Part shown: piece by piece, positions 49,519-62,219 of the stretch | How positions within the stretch are numbered: position 1 is the first letter of the stretch | Layout: each line of letters starts with the position of its first letter | NCBI RefSeq assembly: GCF_038396675.1 | Contig: NC_088921.1 | Coordinates: forward strand, 4,672,501-4,736,500 | Origin: Hydra vulgaris | Lineage: Eukaryota > Cnidaria > Hydrozoa > Anthoathecata > Hydridae | Length of the DNA stretch: 64,000 bases | Reading direction: 5' to 3' | Made by a program: the position numbers and the translations under genes | Notes under the pieces: model-generated | Seen by the model: only the letters and a program-made list of their open reading frames with translations | What the model was told of the DNA's origin: nothing | Database searches by the model: none

Positions 49519-49822
49519 ATTAACATTTACATTAATAATTCTTTGAGGCTAATATTATCCACTTTAATTTCACTATTATCATTAAACATATTACCAGTAA
49601 TATTAATATTGTTAAAACTGAATAATAAAAAAAAGTAAAAGAATCTTACAATTTGTGATCTTTTCTAAATAAAGACTATATCTAAACTTAAGATTTATTG
49701 AAATCAATATCTTTTTATGTTTATATACATATGTTGTTTTTCAAAAATATTAAACAATATTTATTTAAATTAATTATTTTTAATTTAACAGAAATTCTAG
49801 ACTAAAATGCATAAAATTATTT

Positions 49823-49886
49823 AAGTGATCAACAATTTACTGACTGTAATTTGTTGATCACTTTCATGTCAACAAATTACAATCAG
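49823..49886. repeat. 18-bp foldback plus a third copy
   Basis: Arms 49823-49840 and 49846-49863 pair at 17 of 18 positions. Part of the left-arm sequence recurs directly at 49868-49886 (GTCAACAAATTACAATCAG), giving a direct-inverted-direct pattern. Confidence 0.75.
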
Positions 49887-50652
49887 TTTTTCATGTTAAG
49901 TACATAAAATATATATCTAATATAAAATAAATCCAATATAAAAAAAAAAAAAAGGAAACTTAATCAGTAACTAAAATCAGTACTACTTATACTGTGTGAA
50001 GTGACTAAAAAACACTCAAGTTCTTTCCAATTACATTAAAAAAAAAAAAAATTAATCTTGCTTAGTTTAGTTGCCTACTTCTCAAGAATCTGAAAACAAA
50101 TAAGTAAAAAACCGAGAACAAACAAACTTTTATTTATTAAAACTACTATATTTAAACAAATTAAATTAAACAAAGAACAACATCAATTCTCCTAAAAGGC
50201 TACGAAAAAATTTTTCAGCTCAAATTTGCTTGCAGACCTTGCTTGAAAAACCATGTGAGTAAGAAATACATTTAGAAAAGCCTAGAAACTACTTTAAAAT
50301 GACATATGCAACATTGAAGTTTAGACATTGACCGGACTAATTATTAGTATATGTTTCAAAAAAATTCATTCAAATTTACAATTCTTTGTTCTTCTATATC
50401 ACATAAATCTATCATACGATAAATCTGAAATGAAAAAATGTAATAAATAAGTATATCAAAAACATCATATATGAATCGAAAATCAATGCATCAATAGATT
50501 ATTGTCAATAACAATAAGGACATAGAAGTAGTCGTTCAGGGAAGTACTAAAAATAATACCATATAAGCTTTACTACATTTATATATTCAGTCACTCTCAA
50601 ACACAAAATGCTTACATATAAACTATTATATTATAACATATATATATGAATA

Positions 50653-50657
<5 letters not shown>

Positions 50658-50714
<57 letters not shown>
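50658..50714. repeat. (TA)n microsatellite
   Basis: About 57 bp of TA with TATATG variants on both sides. Confidence 0.9.
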
Positions 50715-50718
<4 letters not shown>

Positions 50719-51723
50719 TATATATGCAGAAATTTACATGTAAACATACTACTGTTTATGCAAGTATACATTTTAGTTGTATTTTAATTCTTATTAATAG
50801 TTAAAACAGAGCTAAAATGTCTCATACAAATACAGCAATGGTGTCATTATAAAATTAAATTAAAACTCTAACAAATGTTAAAAGTTATATCTGAATGTGT
50901 AGCTATTGAATAAAAGTAAAATATTTGTACATACCAGCGTAGTGGCTACATAAAAGGTGAACGAGAGCTTGAATTTAAAAGTTTAATTAAAAGGTAAAAA
51001 AGCGTTTGAAAGAAAAAAAATGACACATAGCTTCAAATGAAACTAACTCTTTTCACTAAAACTAAATAATTTCTTAAAATATAATTATAAATTCATTTTC
51101 AAAAAACATAAGGGAAACTTTTACGATTCAAAAACACGCGGTATACAATCGGTTAATGATTGGCAGGAATGCCAACAGTTAGCCAATTTTAGCCAATACC
51201 GGCCTTCAGTTGGACCAAATAAAGCGTGTTTACTGGGTTCTGTTTTCTAGGTTCAAAATTTGGTTCAAGATTGTGTATGTTGTATAAGATAAACACTTTA
51301 CAAAACATTGGATTATTGTTTTATATAAGGTACCACTAACTTATATAGCAAATAAGTATTATTTAATAACAATTTTAACTTAGATAAAAAAGAAGAGTTT
51401 CAAATAAACTATGAAAAACAAGATTTTTATAAATGTCTGTTTTAGGACACGTTATTACTATTAGGCGATATATACTGATAAAAAAGAAAGTGAAAAGTTT
51501 GAAAAGATCAATCAAAGATTCGCTTTTTTTTAAATTCTATTTATTTTATAAACAATTATAAAACAATAGTCTATTTTAATAACATAAACCAAGTATCTTA
51601 GCTAAAATTTAAACGCAAAACGCAAAGCGGACAGCAACTTGCCCGCTTTACGAAACGATCTGTTTTATGATGGATTTTTTATACATATATGTCCGCTTTA
51701 AGCTGATTTACAAACAAATATTT

Positions 51724-51853
<130 letters not shown>

Positions 51854-51854
51854 T

Positions 51855-52256
51855 AGTATTAATTTAAATAAAATCAGAACTAATTTCTAAATGCACACAT
51901 GAAAATAAGTACCTTTTAAAAAACTATAAAAACAAATGACCAGTCCAAATTTATCCATATTCTAAAGGATACTTTTCATGAATTTTTAATTATCTAATGT
52001 AGTTAATGCAACTTCCTGGTTGCAAAATACTACAGTTATTATATAATTTATTATAACAATTCCCAACTTCCTGTGAAATAATTGTTTCTATTATATGAAA
52101 ATTTTTTAATGTTTAGACATTCTTCCTGATAAACCTACTGATGGAGAAACACTGTGTAGAAGAAAGAAAAAATTAGATAAGTGCTTTTACTAAGTTATTA
52201 TTGCTCTGTTCTTTAAGAACATTGAGCACTTTGTTTGTAGAATACACTAACATAAT
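51855..52256 (+). mobile_element. PLE lineage 1, 3' terminal fragment
   Basis: Begins with the last codons of the lineage-1 protein ([22 protein letters not shown] at 51937-51939), matching SELISKCRHENKF of copy A. The 3' UTR has repeated ACTTCCTG motifs, a hammerhead-like motif at 52120-52164 and a terminal block TTGCTCTGTTCTTTAAGAAC at about 52201. That block recurs at 58072. The fragment sits exactly between two (TA)n tracts. Confidence 0.75.
52120..52164 (+). ncRNA. Mutated hammerhead-like motif in PLE 3' UTR
   Basis: TTCTTC, CTGATAA, ACCTACTGATGGA (CC/GG stem II), GAAA, CACTGTG (3-bp stem III, 1-nt loop), TA, GAAGAA. The stem I strands pair over 6 bp. The order is that of a type I hammerhead, but the core reads CTGATAA. 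The invariant G before the last A (G8, catalytic) is A, so it should not cleave. Confidence 0.5.
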
Positions 52257-53239
<983 letters not shown>

Positions 53240-53764
53240 CATCAGGAATGCATCCTCACCAGTATTTGCCTTGGGTGGTGGTGGACAAGGCACTTTCAAC
53301 CTGTGTATTCCAAAATTCAGGAGCATGTCAATTTCTTCAGCCAAGCATTCTCAGGCTGAATCAACTGTTATAGAAGATTTTAATTTTTAGTGTAGGAACA
53401 TTTCAATTTTAAAATGCAGAGAAAACCTAAGGGATATTTTATCAGGATAAACATCTTACATATATCAAACTTACAATAATTACATATATTTTTTGCAATA
53501 TTTGTAAGATATGAACTGCAAAATAAATAAAATAAAATCTTACCACTTCCACATTAGAGAAACATAGATGTTTTTCCAAAATTGATACAATTATATAAAC
53601 TCTATTAACTGGATCTTTGTTTATCCATGCTCGTCTTTGTATAAATGTCGCATTCAGACATTATGCAACTGCAATCATGTCAGTATGCTGTTTAAACAAT
53701 TTATGTTTAAGCGCATCTTCAAGTGCTTGCAAAACCATTTCATCAGTGATTTTTGCAGTAAAAA
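53240..53764 (-). pseudogene. Two candidate exons of an unrecognised gene
   Basis: The exon at about 53764-53544 reads ITDEMVLQALEDALKHKLFK, QHTDMIAVA-stop-CLNATFIQRR and AWINKDPVNRVYIIVSILEK, ending at donor GAAGTG/GTAAGA. The next block, after a TAACAG acceptor near 53367, reads AEEIDMLLNFGIHRLKVPCP PPPKANTGEDAF. The hydrophilic, non-AT-driven composition supports real coding origin. An in-frame TAA and an unclear second-exon frame suggest decay. Family unknown. Confidence 0.4.
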
Positions 53765-53981
53765 TGATTTAAATTAAGTTAAATTTAATAACACTAATTT
53801 AATAATTGTAATAACAATATAATTATTATATTTGTAATCACAACTTGCAATTATGAAATAAAAAGCATTGACCATATTCAGATGCCACAATTCCATTGCA
53901 ACAAGTATTTACAATTTTATAAAATTTACGTTATCTTTGTTTTGTATAATATAAGACTTTTACAATATAGACGTTATACAA

Positions 53982-54095
<114 letters not shown>

Positions 54096-54132
54096 GATTT
54101 TTTGACGAGATTAAATAAAAATAACTACATGA

Positions 54133-54180
54133 TTTTTACTACTAAAAGTTTCATGCGTTTAGCAATCATCAGGTAAAAAA
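54133..54180 (-). ncRNA. Hammerhead ribozyme candidate in PLE 3' UTR
   Basis: Minus strand, 5' to 3': TTTTTAC (stem I), CTGATGA, TTGCTAAACGCAT (TGC/GCA stem II), GAAA, CTTTTAG (C-G stem III with 5-nt loop), TA, GTAAAAA. The last block is an exact complement of the first block. All invariant core bases of a type I hammerhead are present, with cleavage predicted after GTA. PLEs are known to carry minimal type I hammerheads in their terminal repeats. It is about 180 bp past the stop codon and 40 bp from the (TA)n tract. Stem II has a mismatch at its base. Confidence 0.72.
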
Positions 54181-54358
54181 TACATTGTTTTTTTCGTTAA
54201 AAAATATACTTAATAAACATCGTGGCGTTCAAAAACAATTATAAAACTATATTTATTTGCGAGCGTGGTTTTTTAATATTTGGGCTCGTGGTTGTCAAGC
54301 AAGAACTTGTTTTCGTGACGGCACTTAGTTATAATTTCTGTTTTTTTTTTAATAATTT

Positions 54359-56015
54359 TTACGTACCTTTGTATGATATTATGCAAAGTTTTTCATGAAG
54401 GTAAAGCAAGCATTTTTTTGTTACGTTGCTGTAGGCGGGCACTTGTTTAATTATTGACCAAGTTAATTTTGGTGTTATTTTCAAGTTTTCTTTTATCTGC
54501 CATATATACTTTGAAAGGGTGGTTGAGTTTTTCATCTTTTTATTTGTGAATGAGTCTTCTGCTAGACCGATATATACTTTTTCTGGGGTGATAGGGGGGG
54601 ATACTATACATTTATAAATAAAATTAGAGGCTCTACATTTTCCTATTATAGGGCGGTTTTCTTTCTTTATGCAATTGCAGGGTGGGTATTCTTTTGGATT
54701 TTCTGAACAAATTTTCTTGTTGTGGCTTTTTATTATACTTTCAATATTTTTGGTGCAGCTATAACTCAATTTGATGGTGTTTCGATTGAATAGTTTACTT
54801 AGGGGGTGGGATGTTGGAAAGTGTTTGTCGATTAAGTTTAGGAAGATATGACCGACATTGGTAGAAATGCTTTTTTCGGGGTTATGCTTTAAGTTAAAGT
54901 TAGTGAAGCCATTTCTTCTTAACTCATCTTTGTATTCTGGTATAGATAAATTAAATGTTTTTTCATTTGAGGAATTTTGTGATAATCTGTTATTGATAGA
55001 GATAGGGATTTGCTTTATTATTTGCGGAGGGTGGTTGGAATCAGATTGGATGTAACGTAGATATTCATTTGATTTTTTGAAAGGTTGGTAGGAGCTTTTT
55101 TCTAAGTTAAAGGATACATCTAAGAAGTTGACTGTGGGTAGGTTTGTTTGGATCTCTATTTTAAAACCGATCATTTTTAATACTCTAATAATGTTTTTTC
55201 GTATTTTATCAATTTGTGATCCAGTTTTTTTACGAAGTATCATCAGACCATTGTCACGATATAGTCCAACGTCTTCTTTATTTATTATTTAGATAGTGAG
55301 TCTAATATATATAAGCCCACCAGTTCACAAACTTCTGCTCCGTCAAAACAACCCATTGTGATATCAAAGCAGTCGTGTGCTTTAAAAACAAAACATGGAA
55401 GTTTTTCTTCCATGTTTTGTTTTTAAAATATAGCAAAGACTTTCTGCAAAGTTTAATGACTTTGATGTTCTCTTCGCTAATACTTGTGTGTTTTTTTGCA
55501 AACAGTATTGCATTACTTAGTATTTCTGATGTAATAGTGGGGTAAAAATTGACAATGTCAAATTGAATAAAAACGCAATGTTGTTTATCTGGTATATTTT
55601 CAAACCATTTGATTGCATCAGAGGTATTTTTCCATTGGTTTAAGCTTAATACAGTTCTTATTTTTTTATTTATAGTATCAAGGTATTTTTTGCTTATCTG
55701 ACCAAGTTCAATTTTTGGCAGGGTTCAATCTACGGCAGGGTTTATTGTTTTGGAATGAGTCTTTGTGGTCTTTAAGTGTAATAAAAGCTTCAGACTTTGC
55801 GATTATTTTTATTCGTTTGCTTAAGTTGAGTGTGCTTGCTATATTTTTAGCTTTGAGGTTAATTGAGTTTTCAAGTTTCTGTGGGGCTTTTTTGTACGCT
55901 ATTGTGACGTTTTCGTTAAGAAGTTTAGTGTGTTCCTGAGTCGAAATTTAATAAATATTATATGTTTTGTCTGCGAATAATAAAACGCTTGAGTTGCTTT
56001 TTATATTTAATATGT
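54359..56015 (-). pseudogene. PLE lineage 1 reverse transcriptase plus GIY-YIG protein
   Basis: Upstream part: EHTKLLNENVTIAYKKAPQK, SEAFITLKDHKDSFQNNKPC and FDIVNFYPTIT (motif A), in shifting frames. Then [33 protein letters not shown] (motif C, YRDD) and the 294-codon frame 55243-54359. That frame has NFLDVSFNLE, YIQSDSNHPPQIIKQIP, FNRNTIKLSYSCTKN, CNC and a GIY-YIG part (FIYKC...KVYIGLAE...). PLEs copy themselves by target-primed reverse transcription, with GIY-YIG as the nick-making nuclease. Broken by stops near 55290 and 55720 and by an 18-bp foldback at 55384-55424. Confidence 0.82.
55384..55424. repeat. 18-bp perfect foldback inside PLE copy D RT
   Basis: Arms 55384-55401 and 55407-55424 are exact reverse complements around TTTTT. 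The foldback sits between NKTWKK and the DCFDITMG block, adding about 18-20 bases and shifting the frame. Confidence 0.88.
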
Positions 56016-56085
56016 CTCTTGTCTTCTATGTATGATATGTATATATTCTCTTGTCTTCTATGTCTAATATGTATATATTTATATA
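56014..56085. repeat. Tandem duplication, 2 x about 35 bp
   Basis: CTCTTGTCTTCTATGTATGA and CTCTTGTCTTCTATGTCTAA units, each followed by TATGTATATATT. It sits at the 5' truncation point of PLE copy D. Confidence 0.75.
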
Positions 56086-56252
56086 TATATACTTAAAATA
56101 TGATATTTAACCATATAAATTCAAAAATAGTCAGTGAAACAAATAGAAAATCCAGTAATTTTTTTTTCTCACAATATTTTTATTAATAACAATATAATTA
56201 CCAAACAAAATTACCAATACAAAATATTTTTTATATATATTTTAAAACTATT

Positions 56253-56289
56253 AGCATTAAAGGCCTTTCAAGTAATCATCAGTAGTGCT
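56253..56289 (-). ncRNA. Hammerhead-ribozyme-like motif in PLE copy C 3' region
   Basis: Minus strand: AGCACTA, CTGATGA, TTACTT, GAAA, GGCC, TT, TAATGCT. Stem I pairs at 6 of 7 positions. Compared with 7566-7604, one stem I pair has changed on both sides (A-T to G-C), and the GGCC block is identical. Stem II is poor in both copies. Confidence 0.5.
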
Positions 56290-56406
56290 GTTTTTAGTAT
56301 TATACAAGATATTTGTATTAAAAACAAAAATAACTTAATTTTTATATTGTTGCTATGGGTAACTATTGATTGTGAAAAATTGAATTGTAATTATATACAG
56401 GAAATA

Positions 56407-58022
56407 TCAATTAAATGTATCATGTTTTTGTTTGTGCAAATGTTTTTCATATGATAACAAAAAACTTTCGTTGTTATGCTCAAAAAAGACGAAAAGTTGG
56501 AAAAAAGGTTCAATTACACTTTCGTGGGCACGTTGACAAGTATAAACATGGTTGTCAAATCGATCAGTTGATAAGCCAGTTCTGCAACTAGAAATATGTC
56601 CGTTTATACGTAATCTTAAATTATTAGTTTTACCAGAATATGTTTGTTTTTTGCATGTTATACATTTTAGGTAATAGATTACATTTTTGCTGTTGCATGT
56701 GATGTGACTTTTCACTTTCCAAATGGTTCCGTTAGATGTTTTAAACTTATCTACTTCTTGAAGGTATAGTTTGCCAATTTTGCACCGAATATCTTTGCAT
56801 TTGAATATGCCTATCTGCTTACTAGTTACTTCAATATTTGAAGAAGTAAGTCTTCTTAGTAAGTTAGGAGGTTGTTTAAAAGCTAATACTGGGTGAATAT
56901 TAGAAAATACATTTTTAATTCTTTCATTATAAGATACTTTGAGCAAATGGTTAGCTTCTCTTATAAAAGGTTGGCAATTGAGTTTACTATAGAATGTTGT
57001 CACTAAAGGAAATATTTCTGTAGATTCCTTTTTTGGTGCTGGTCCTTGTAGTTTTGCATTATGGAATGCTTTTCAATAATTTCATCTGGGTATTCGCAAT
57101 CTTTTAACCATGTCTTTAGTTTGATTAGACGTAATTTTTCGATTTCATAATTAGATGTAAAAACAATTATTCTTTTAGATAAATTATAAGGAATATTCTT
57201 TTTTATGTGAAATGGAAGATGACTGTTATAGTTTAAATAGTCATGGGTGTTAGTTTCTTTATAGTAAATGTCTGTTTGAATTTTATTATAATTTTCAAGC
57301 ATGATTGTTATGTCTAAAAAGGTAATTACAATGTAGGTACTATCATTTTTTATAAATTCTTTTCCAAAATCTATTGTAAATCCAATAGAGTCATTTAATT
57401 CAGTTAAAGAAATTTCAAATTTTCTGATGTCAAGATGTTTTGGCCAAATTATGAAACCATCATCAATATATCTAAAATAAAATTTCTTTATATCATCAAC
57501 TTCATGGTTAGAAAAATACTGAGGTAGGATTATTGGAAAAAGGTTAGCCTCCTCTAGGAACCCGATAGTAAGGCATGCATGGTCTGGTGAAAAATCTGTA
57601 CCCATGGCTGTACCAGTTATTTGGTGAAATAATTGTTTGTCAAAATTGAAATTATTGTTATTTAGAATGAAAGATGCTGACTCAGTTATGAATTCAGGTG
57701 TAAATCTTTTATCTATCAAATGTTTATATTTATTTATCCAAAATTTTAAGGCTTCTAATCCAAGATAATGTGGAATGCTTGTATAGAGGTTAATAATGTC
57801 ACATGTCATTATACGACTTTCTGATTCAAGCTCTCTAGGAATTTTTCTGAGGAAATCCCAGTCATCTTTAATAAAAGATATTTGTTTCCTTACAATAGGA
57901 GACAATATTATATGGAGGAACTGGCTCAAATGAGATGTAGGTGAACTTATTCCAGCAATAATTGGTCTACCTTTGAGATTTTTTGGTGCTTTCATTTCAA
58001 TAAATAAACGCAGTGTAAAATA
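56407..58022 (-). pseudogene. PLE lineage 2 reverse transcriptase plus GIY-YIG protein
   Basis: KGRPIIAGISSPTSHLSQFL, SRIMTCDIINLYTSIPHYLG (motif A), FHQITGTAMGTDFSPDHACL, FYFRYIDDGFIIWPKHLDI (motif C), ITFLDITI and ETNTHDYLNYNSH. After one frameshift, TTFYSKLNCQPF, GIFKCKDIRCKI, SHITCNSKNVIYYLKCITC and YSGKTNNLRLRINGHISSCR (GIY-YIG-like) follow, ending HLHKQKHDTFN. The only major lesion is a one-base loss in an A run at 57070-57073, so the copy is young relative to its neighbours. The N-terminus is missing. Confidence 0.87.
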
Positions 58023-58059
58023 AAAAAAAATTTTTGTTATTGATTTTCTACTAATGTAA

Positions 58060-58127
58060 TATATAATTGCTCTGTTCTTTTAAGAACATTGAGCACTCTA
58101 TTTTGTAGAATACATTTTAAAGTTGTT

Positions 58128-58128
<1 letters not shown>
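58060..58128 (+). mobile_element. Short PLE-type 3' terminal block before (TA)n
   Basis: TTGCTCTGTTCTTTTAAGAA followed by CATTGAGCACT and TTGTAGAATACA matches the end of the PLE fragment at 52201-52256. Like it, it runs straight into (TA)n. It contains the perfect palindrome GTTCTTTTAAGAAC. Confidence 0.6.
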
Positions 58129-58316
<188 letters not shown>

Positions 58317-58399
58317 TTGTATTTTTTTATTATTTGTGCGGAAAGAAATCAAGAATTAGGTAAGGTTTAAAATATTACTATAATTAAAGATAACATAAG

Positions 58400-60065
58400 A
58401 GATTAGTTAAGAGTGTTTTGTAAAGAAAGATTTTATTAAAGAAAATATAAATAAAAAACTACAGGACTTTTACACAAACACCACGTTACAATCGCTATAG
58501 TTAACACTTATATGTTGAAATTATATATCAAATTACCCTGATCACTACTATTGGCTCAATTTTTATATTAGTATACATGTGGTGACATCAGCTATTCCAT
58601 ATTCCACTCATGGTGGTTTGAGTGAGTGTCAACAGCAGTTGCGAAATAAGGTTCTTCTCCGATAGATTTGCTGTTTCAATTAAGAATTTCGAATTTATCG
58701 GAAAAAAATATTTTTGGGGTGTCAAGGAGTTATATACATACATATATTCAAGGAGTTATATACATGTTTAAAATACTCCCATTATGCAACAGATGGAGGA
58801 CAGTAGACAAAGATATGAATGTTGTCCTCAATTTTACCACAAGTTTTGCATTTGTTGTTTTTAACTATCTGTTGCCTTGTGCTTTTAGCATTCAAGGACG
58901 CTGAAAGTAGACTGTAGTGTAAAAAGAGAAAGAGTTTTGTTTTGTTTTGTTCCGCATGTGTGAGAGGTAAAGTTTTTTTTCCATATTTGGGTCCACGACA
59001 TAGTTGTTTTTGTTGAAACGTTCCAAAATGTTTAGCTGGCACGACAGCTTTTTTGTTTTTTTGCCACTTCTAAGTAAAAATTTTTTGTTGTTTTTAGGGT
59101 GATGTTAAACAGGAACCCGTTTTCGCCCAATTTTTTAACTATTGTTTTGTATTAATGAAACGTTTTGTTGTACCAGTGTTTTGGAAAATTGTTTTGTCTT
59201 AAAAAGTTTCAGATTTGGTTTTGGTTCGTAAATTTTTTAAGTGAACTTGCCAACCAATACTTTGTAAAGTGGTAATAACCGTGAGTTTTATCCTCTCAGC
59301 ATTCTTTCAGTTGAAAGAGCCTTTTAAGGCAAAGTGCAAGAATTTGCTCCTTCGGAGATTAAATTCTGAGACCCCCGCTTTTGACGGGTAAGAAAAACGA
59401 CTCTTTCTTGACCGGATTGAAATTGGTCTTTTTGCCACATATTTTCAAAAATCGCTCTATGCAATCGTTCTATTACCAAATCGGGAATGGGCAACACGTT
59501 TGCCAGAAACCACACTTTGACATTGCTAGGGTATTTATGAACATAGTCTTTCCCCTAAGTGACAAATTACGCAGTCACAGAAACTTGAGTTTTTTCTCTA
59601 TTTTCTTTAGAGTTACTAACCGGTTGACATTGGTAGTTTCACTCAGTCTAGTGTAAACAGTAACACCTAATAACTTGAAACCGGTGTTATTTTCCACTCT
59701 ATGTCGTCCAACTCTGGGTATATTTTAGGATCAAAACCCCTAAGTGCGAGACCCTTGGTTTTTGAGGCATTAATCACTGAACCACTCGCTTTTTCAAACA
59801 GTTTTTTTTAAAAAAATAGCGGACAGATTTTACGTCTCTGGCAAAAGAGTTAGAATCGTCCGCTTACTGCTGTAATTTAAGGAATTTTGGTGTTCCTGGT
59901 AGTGAGAAACCTTATATTCTACTATCCGTTCTGCCACCAAATCAAGAGCTTTTGCGACAAAAACGTACAGCGGAAGAGAGAGGTTCGCCTTGTCTGACTC
60001 CTCTTTCCATAGGGAAGAGGACAGGCAAAAAATCATAATTTAGAACAGATGCCGAAACTTCTGAA
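58400..60065 (-). pseudogene. L1/Tx1-type LINE, C-terminal half of ORF2
   Basis: RT motif B region (LPLYVFVAKALDLVAERI), QYADDSNSFARD (motif C) and GSVINASKTKGLALRGFDPK. Then VWFLANVLPIPDLVIERLHR, IFENMWQKD and, near the C-terminus, a zinc-knuckle-like CKTCGKIEDNIHIFVYCP. The VLPIP...W block and the Cys-rich end are typical of L1/Tx1-clade ORF2. Several frameshifts and stops. The 5' half is absent. Confidence 0.75.
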
Positions 60066-61053
60066 TATAGAGTGTTTTACTTTTCTTACTTGTAGTAGCT
60101 TTTTCAAACACCAAAAAATGCTGATTCTGCCCTTTCTAATGAAAAACCATTTAATCACCTATAACATTAGTTTTTAAATGTAACATTTGTGTAGAAATAT
60201 GTATACTAAATTAAAAAAAACAAAATCAAAATATAAAACCTATTAGGATTCAACATCACCTTCTCCTCCACTTTAAAATGATGTATGTAGGAAACTTTTC
60301 ACCCTCTTATTTTTATTGGTTTTTCATTTGAAAACTTTTTCTTTAACTTGGTTAATAATGTAATATACAAAGGCAAATATCAGTTGCCTTTGAATATCAG
60401 TTTAGCTTGCAAAAAATAGGGTAAGGTTAGACCAAATCATAATAGGATTAAGGTTTAAGATAGCATAATTTAGATTTTACAAGATAAAATAACAATTTTA
60501 ATTGTAAAAAATATAAGTATAATTGAACAATTGAATGATTTATAATAAATTCACTAAAAAAACCAAAATGTTAATTTAAAACAAAGATTACATGTTTCGA
60601 TGTCTTGTCATTTAGGCAAGGGTATTTAATAACCAAAGAATTAAACATCTCTCTATCTTAGCTAGCTGGATACTGATTACTGGGTGTTAGGGCGTGCGCA
60701 TTCATAATTGTCATTGTTCCTCTGACTATTCGGTTATACTGTTCAGCAATTATACAGTTTTTTAAGCAGCACTCGCAAATTCCAAGTCATGATATATAGG
60801 ATACGATGCTCCAATGTATTGTAACTGCTCTACCTGTTAAATTATATTTATAGAAACATGAATCAAGCTGTACTTTGAACATTTAATACTTTTTTATACT
60901 TATAGTGAAGATGACAACAAAATCAAAAAGTAACTTAATAACACTTTAAAACAACAAATACTTCCAAAAGACAAACTTTTGAAAAAAATGTAAATTTGAT
61001 ATAAAAAGAAGAAGTATCTTATTTTAAATTTACAGTAAAAATAAAAACAACCT
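60066..61053. other. Interval with one possible terminal exon
   Basis: On the minus strand a TTTAACAG acceptor near 60835 precedes VEQLQYIGASYPIYHDLEFA, SAA and a stop. It could be an alternative last exon of the gene at 61054-61778, or chance. Nothing else recognised. Confidence 0.3.
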
Positions 61054-61778
61054 TTATTTCTTATCGAGTATAGTATTATTTTTCTCATCACCATTAATGC
61101 CATTAACAAGTCTTTCTGATGCTATGTTGTTGCTTCTTAAAAAAAAATAATAAATGAAATGCATGTTAAATTTTTTTGACTAAGTTTGAATTTTAACTAA
61201 TATTTTCAAATACGGCAGAAACGGAAAAACATCTCTACTTATGATGCACTAATAGATTGTATAATTTCCTCATTTTTGCATTTAACATTTGAGAACATTT
61301 TTGAATTTTATTCTGGTACGCATCTTCTGATAATATTAAATCAGTTGACTGAAAGCAAAATTAAATTTTTTTATGAAATATGGAATTTCAAAATAACATA
61401 AGTTAAATTAAAGTAAAAAGTATGAAAAATTTATTGTGTTTACCGAAGTATCAGAAGAATTTTCAGCACAAGTAGCTTTTGATGTATTTAACTAAAGTAA
61501 AAAAAATGCTTTTCATGCAAAATACCAAAAAACGTAAAAAATAATTTTTTTTATTCAACATACTTACAAAGCAACAAACTAAATTATTTTGAGCTCTAAT
61601 CTTCATTTAATCGAAGTAGTGTATGTTGCTGATTATAAAAAAATTACTTTTCTCAACTCGATTTGAACCAGCTTCTATAGCTTTGCCTTTAAAAGAACAT
61701 GTGATTTTGAGGGGAAAAGTTCACACAAGGTTCCATAAATGATCTCCAAAAAATCACAGTCATTTACAAATCCGGGAT
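61054..61778 (-). CDS. Five-exon 3' part of an unrecognised gene
   Basis: Exons bounded by good splice sites: 61778-61648 (acceptor TTTTTTTTAG; PGFVNDCDFLEIIYGTLCEL, FPSKSHVLLKAKL, donor GTAATT), 61628-61568 (HTLLRLNED, donor GTAAGT), 61491-61444 (LNTSKATCAENSSDTS), 61348-61239 (STDLILSEDAYQNKIQKC, MRKLYNLLVHHK, donor GTAGAG) and 61135-61054 (SNNIASERLVNGINGDEKNN, stop). Phases of the last three exons join perfectly (0, 0, 2). Exon 1 has an in-frame TAG, and exon 2 has stops in the linking frame, so it may be a pseudogene or have different exon edges. Upstream exons would lie beyond the (TA)n block. Function unknown. Confidence 0.45.
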
Positions 61779-61827
61779 CTAAAAAAAATATTAAATCAAA
61801 CTTTGTCATCTATGAAAAATCAGAGCT

Positions 61828-62158
<331 letters not shown>

Positions 62159-62170
62159 GTATGTATAAAT

Positions 62171-62219
62171 ACAAATGGTATTTAAATCAGGCCCGTAGAC
62201 TGATTTAAATACCATTTGT
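62171..62219. repeat. 20-bp perfect foldback at a hAT MITE edge
   Basis: Arms 62171-62190 and 62200-62219 are exact reverse complements around GCCCGTAGA. The left arm contains the element's flank plus CAG. The right arm looks inserted inside the terminus. Confidence 0.85.

Larger units (their letters stand above)
56150..58022 (-). mobile_element. Penelope-like element, lineage 2 (copy C)
   Basis: Coding region plus a 3' region that matches copy B, including the hammerhead-like motif and the GGCC-centred block. The 5' end is truncated after LRLFIEMKAPKN. A (TA)n tract lies about 110 bp further upstream. Confidence 0.8.
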
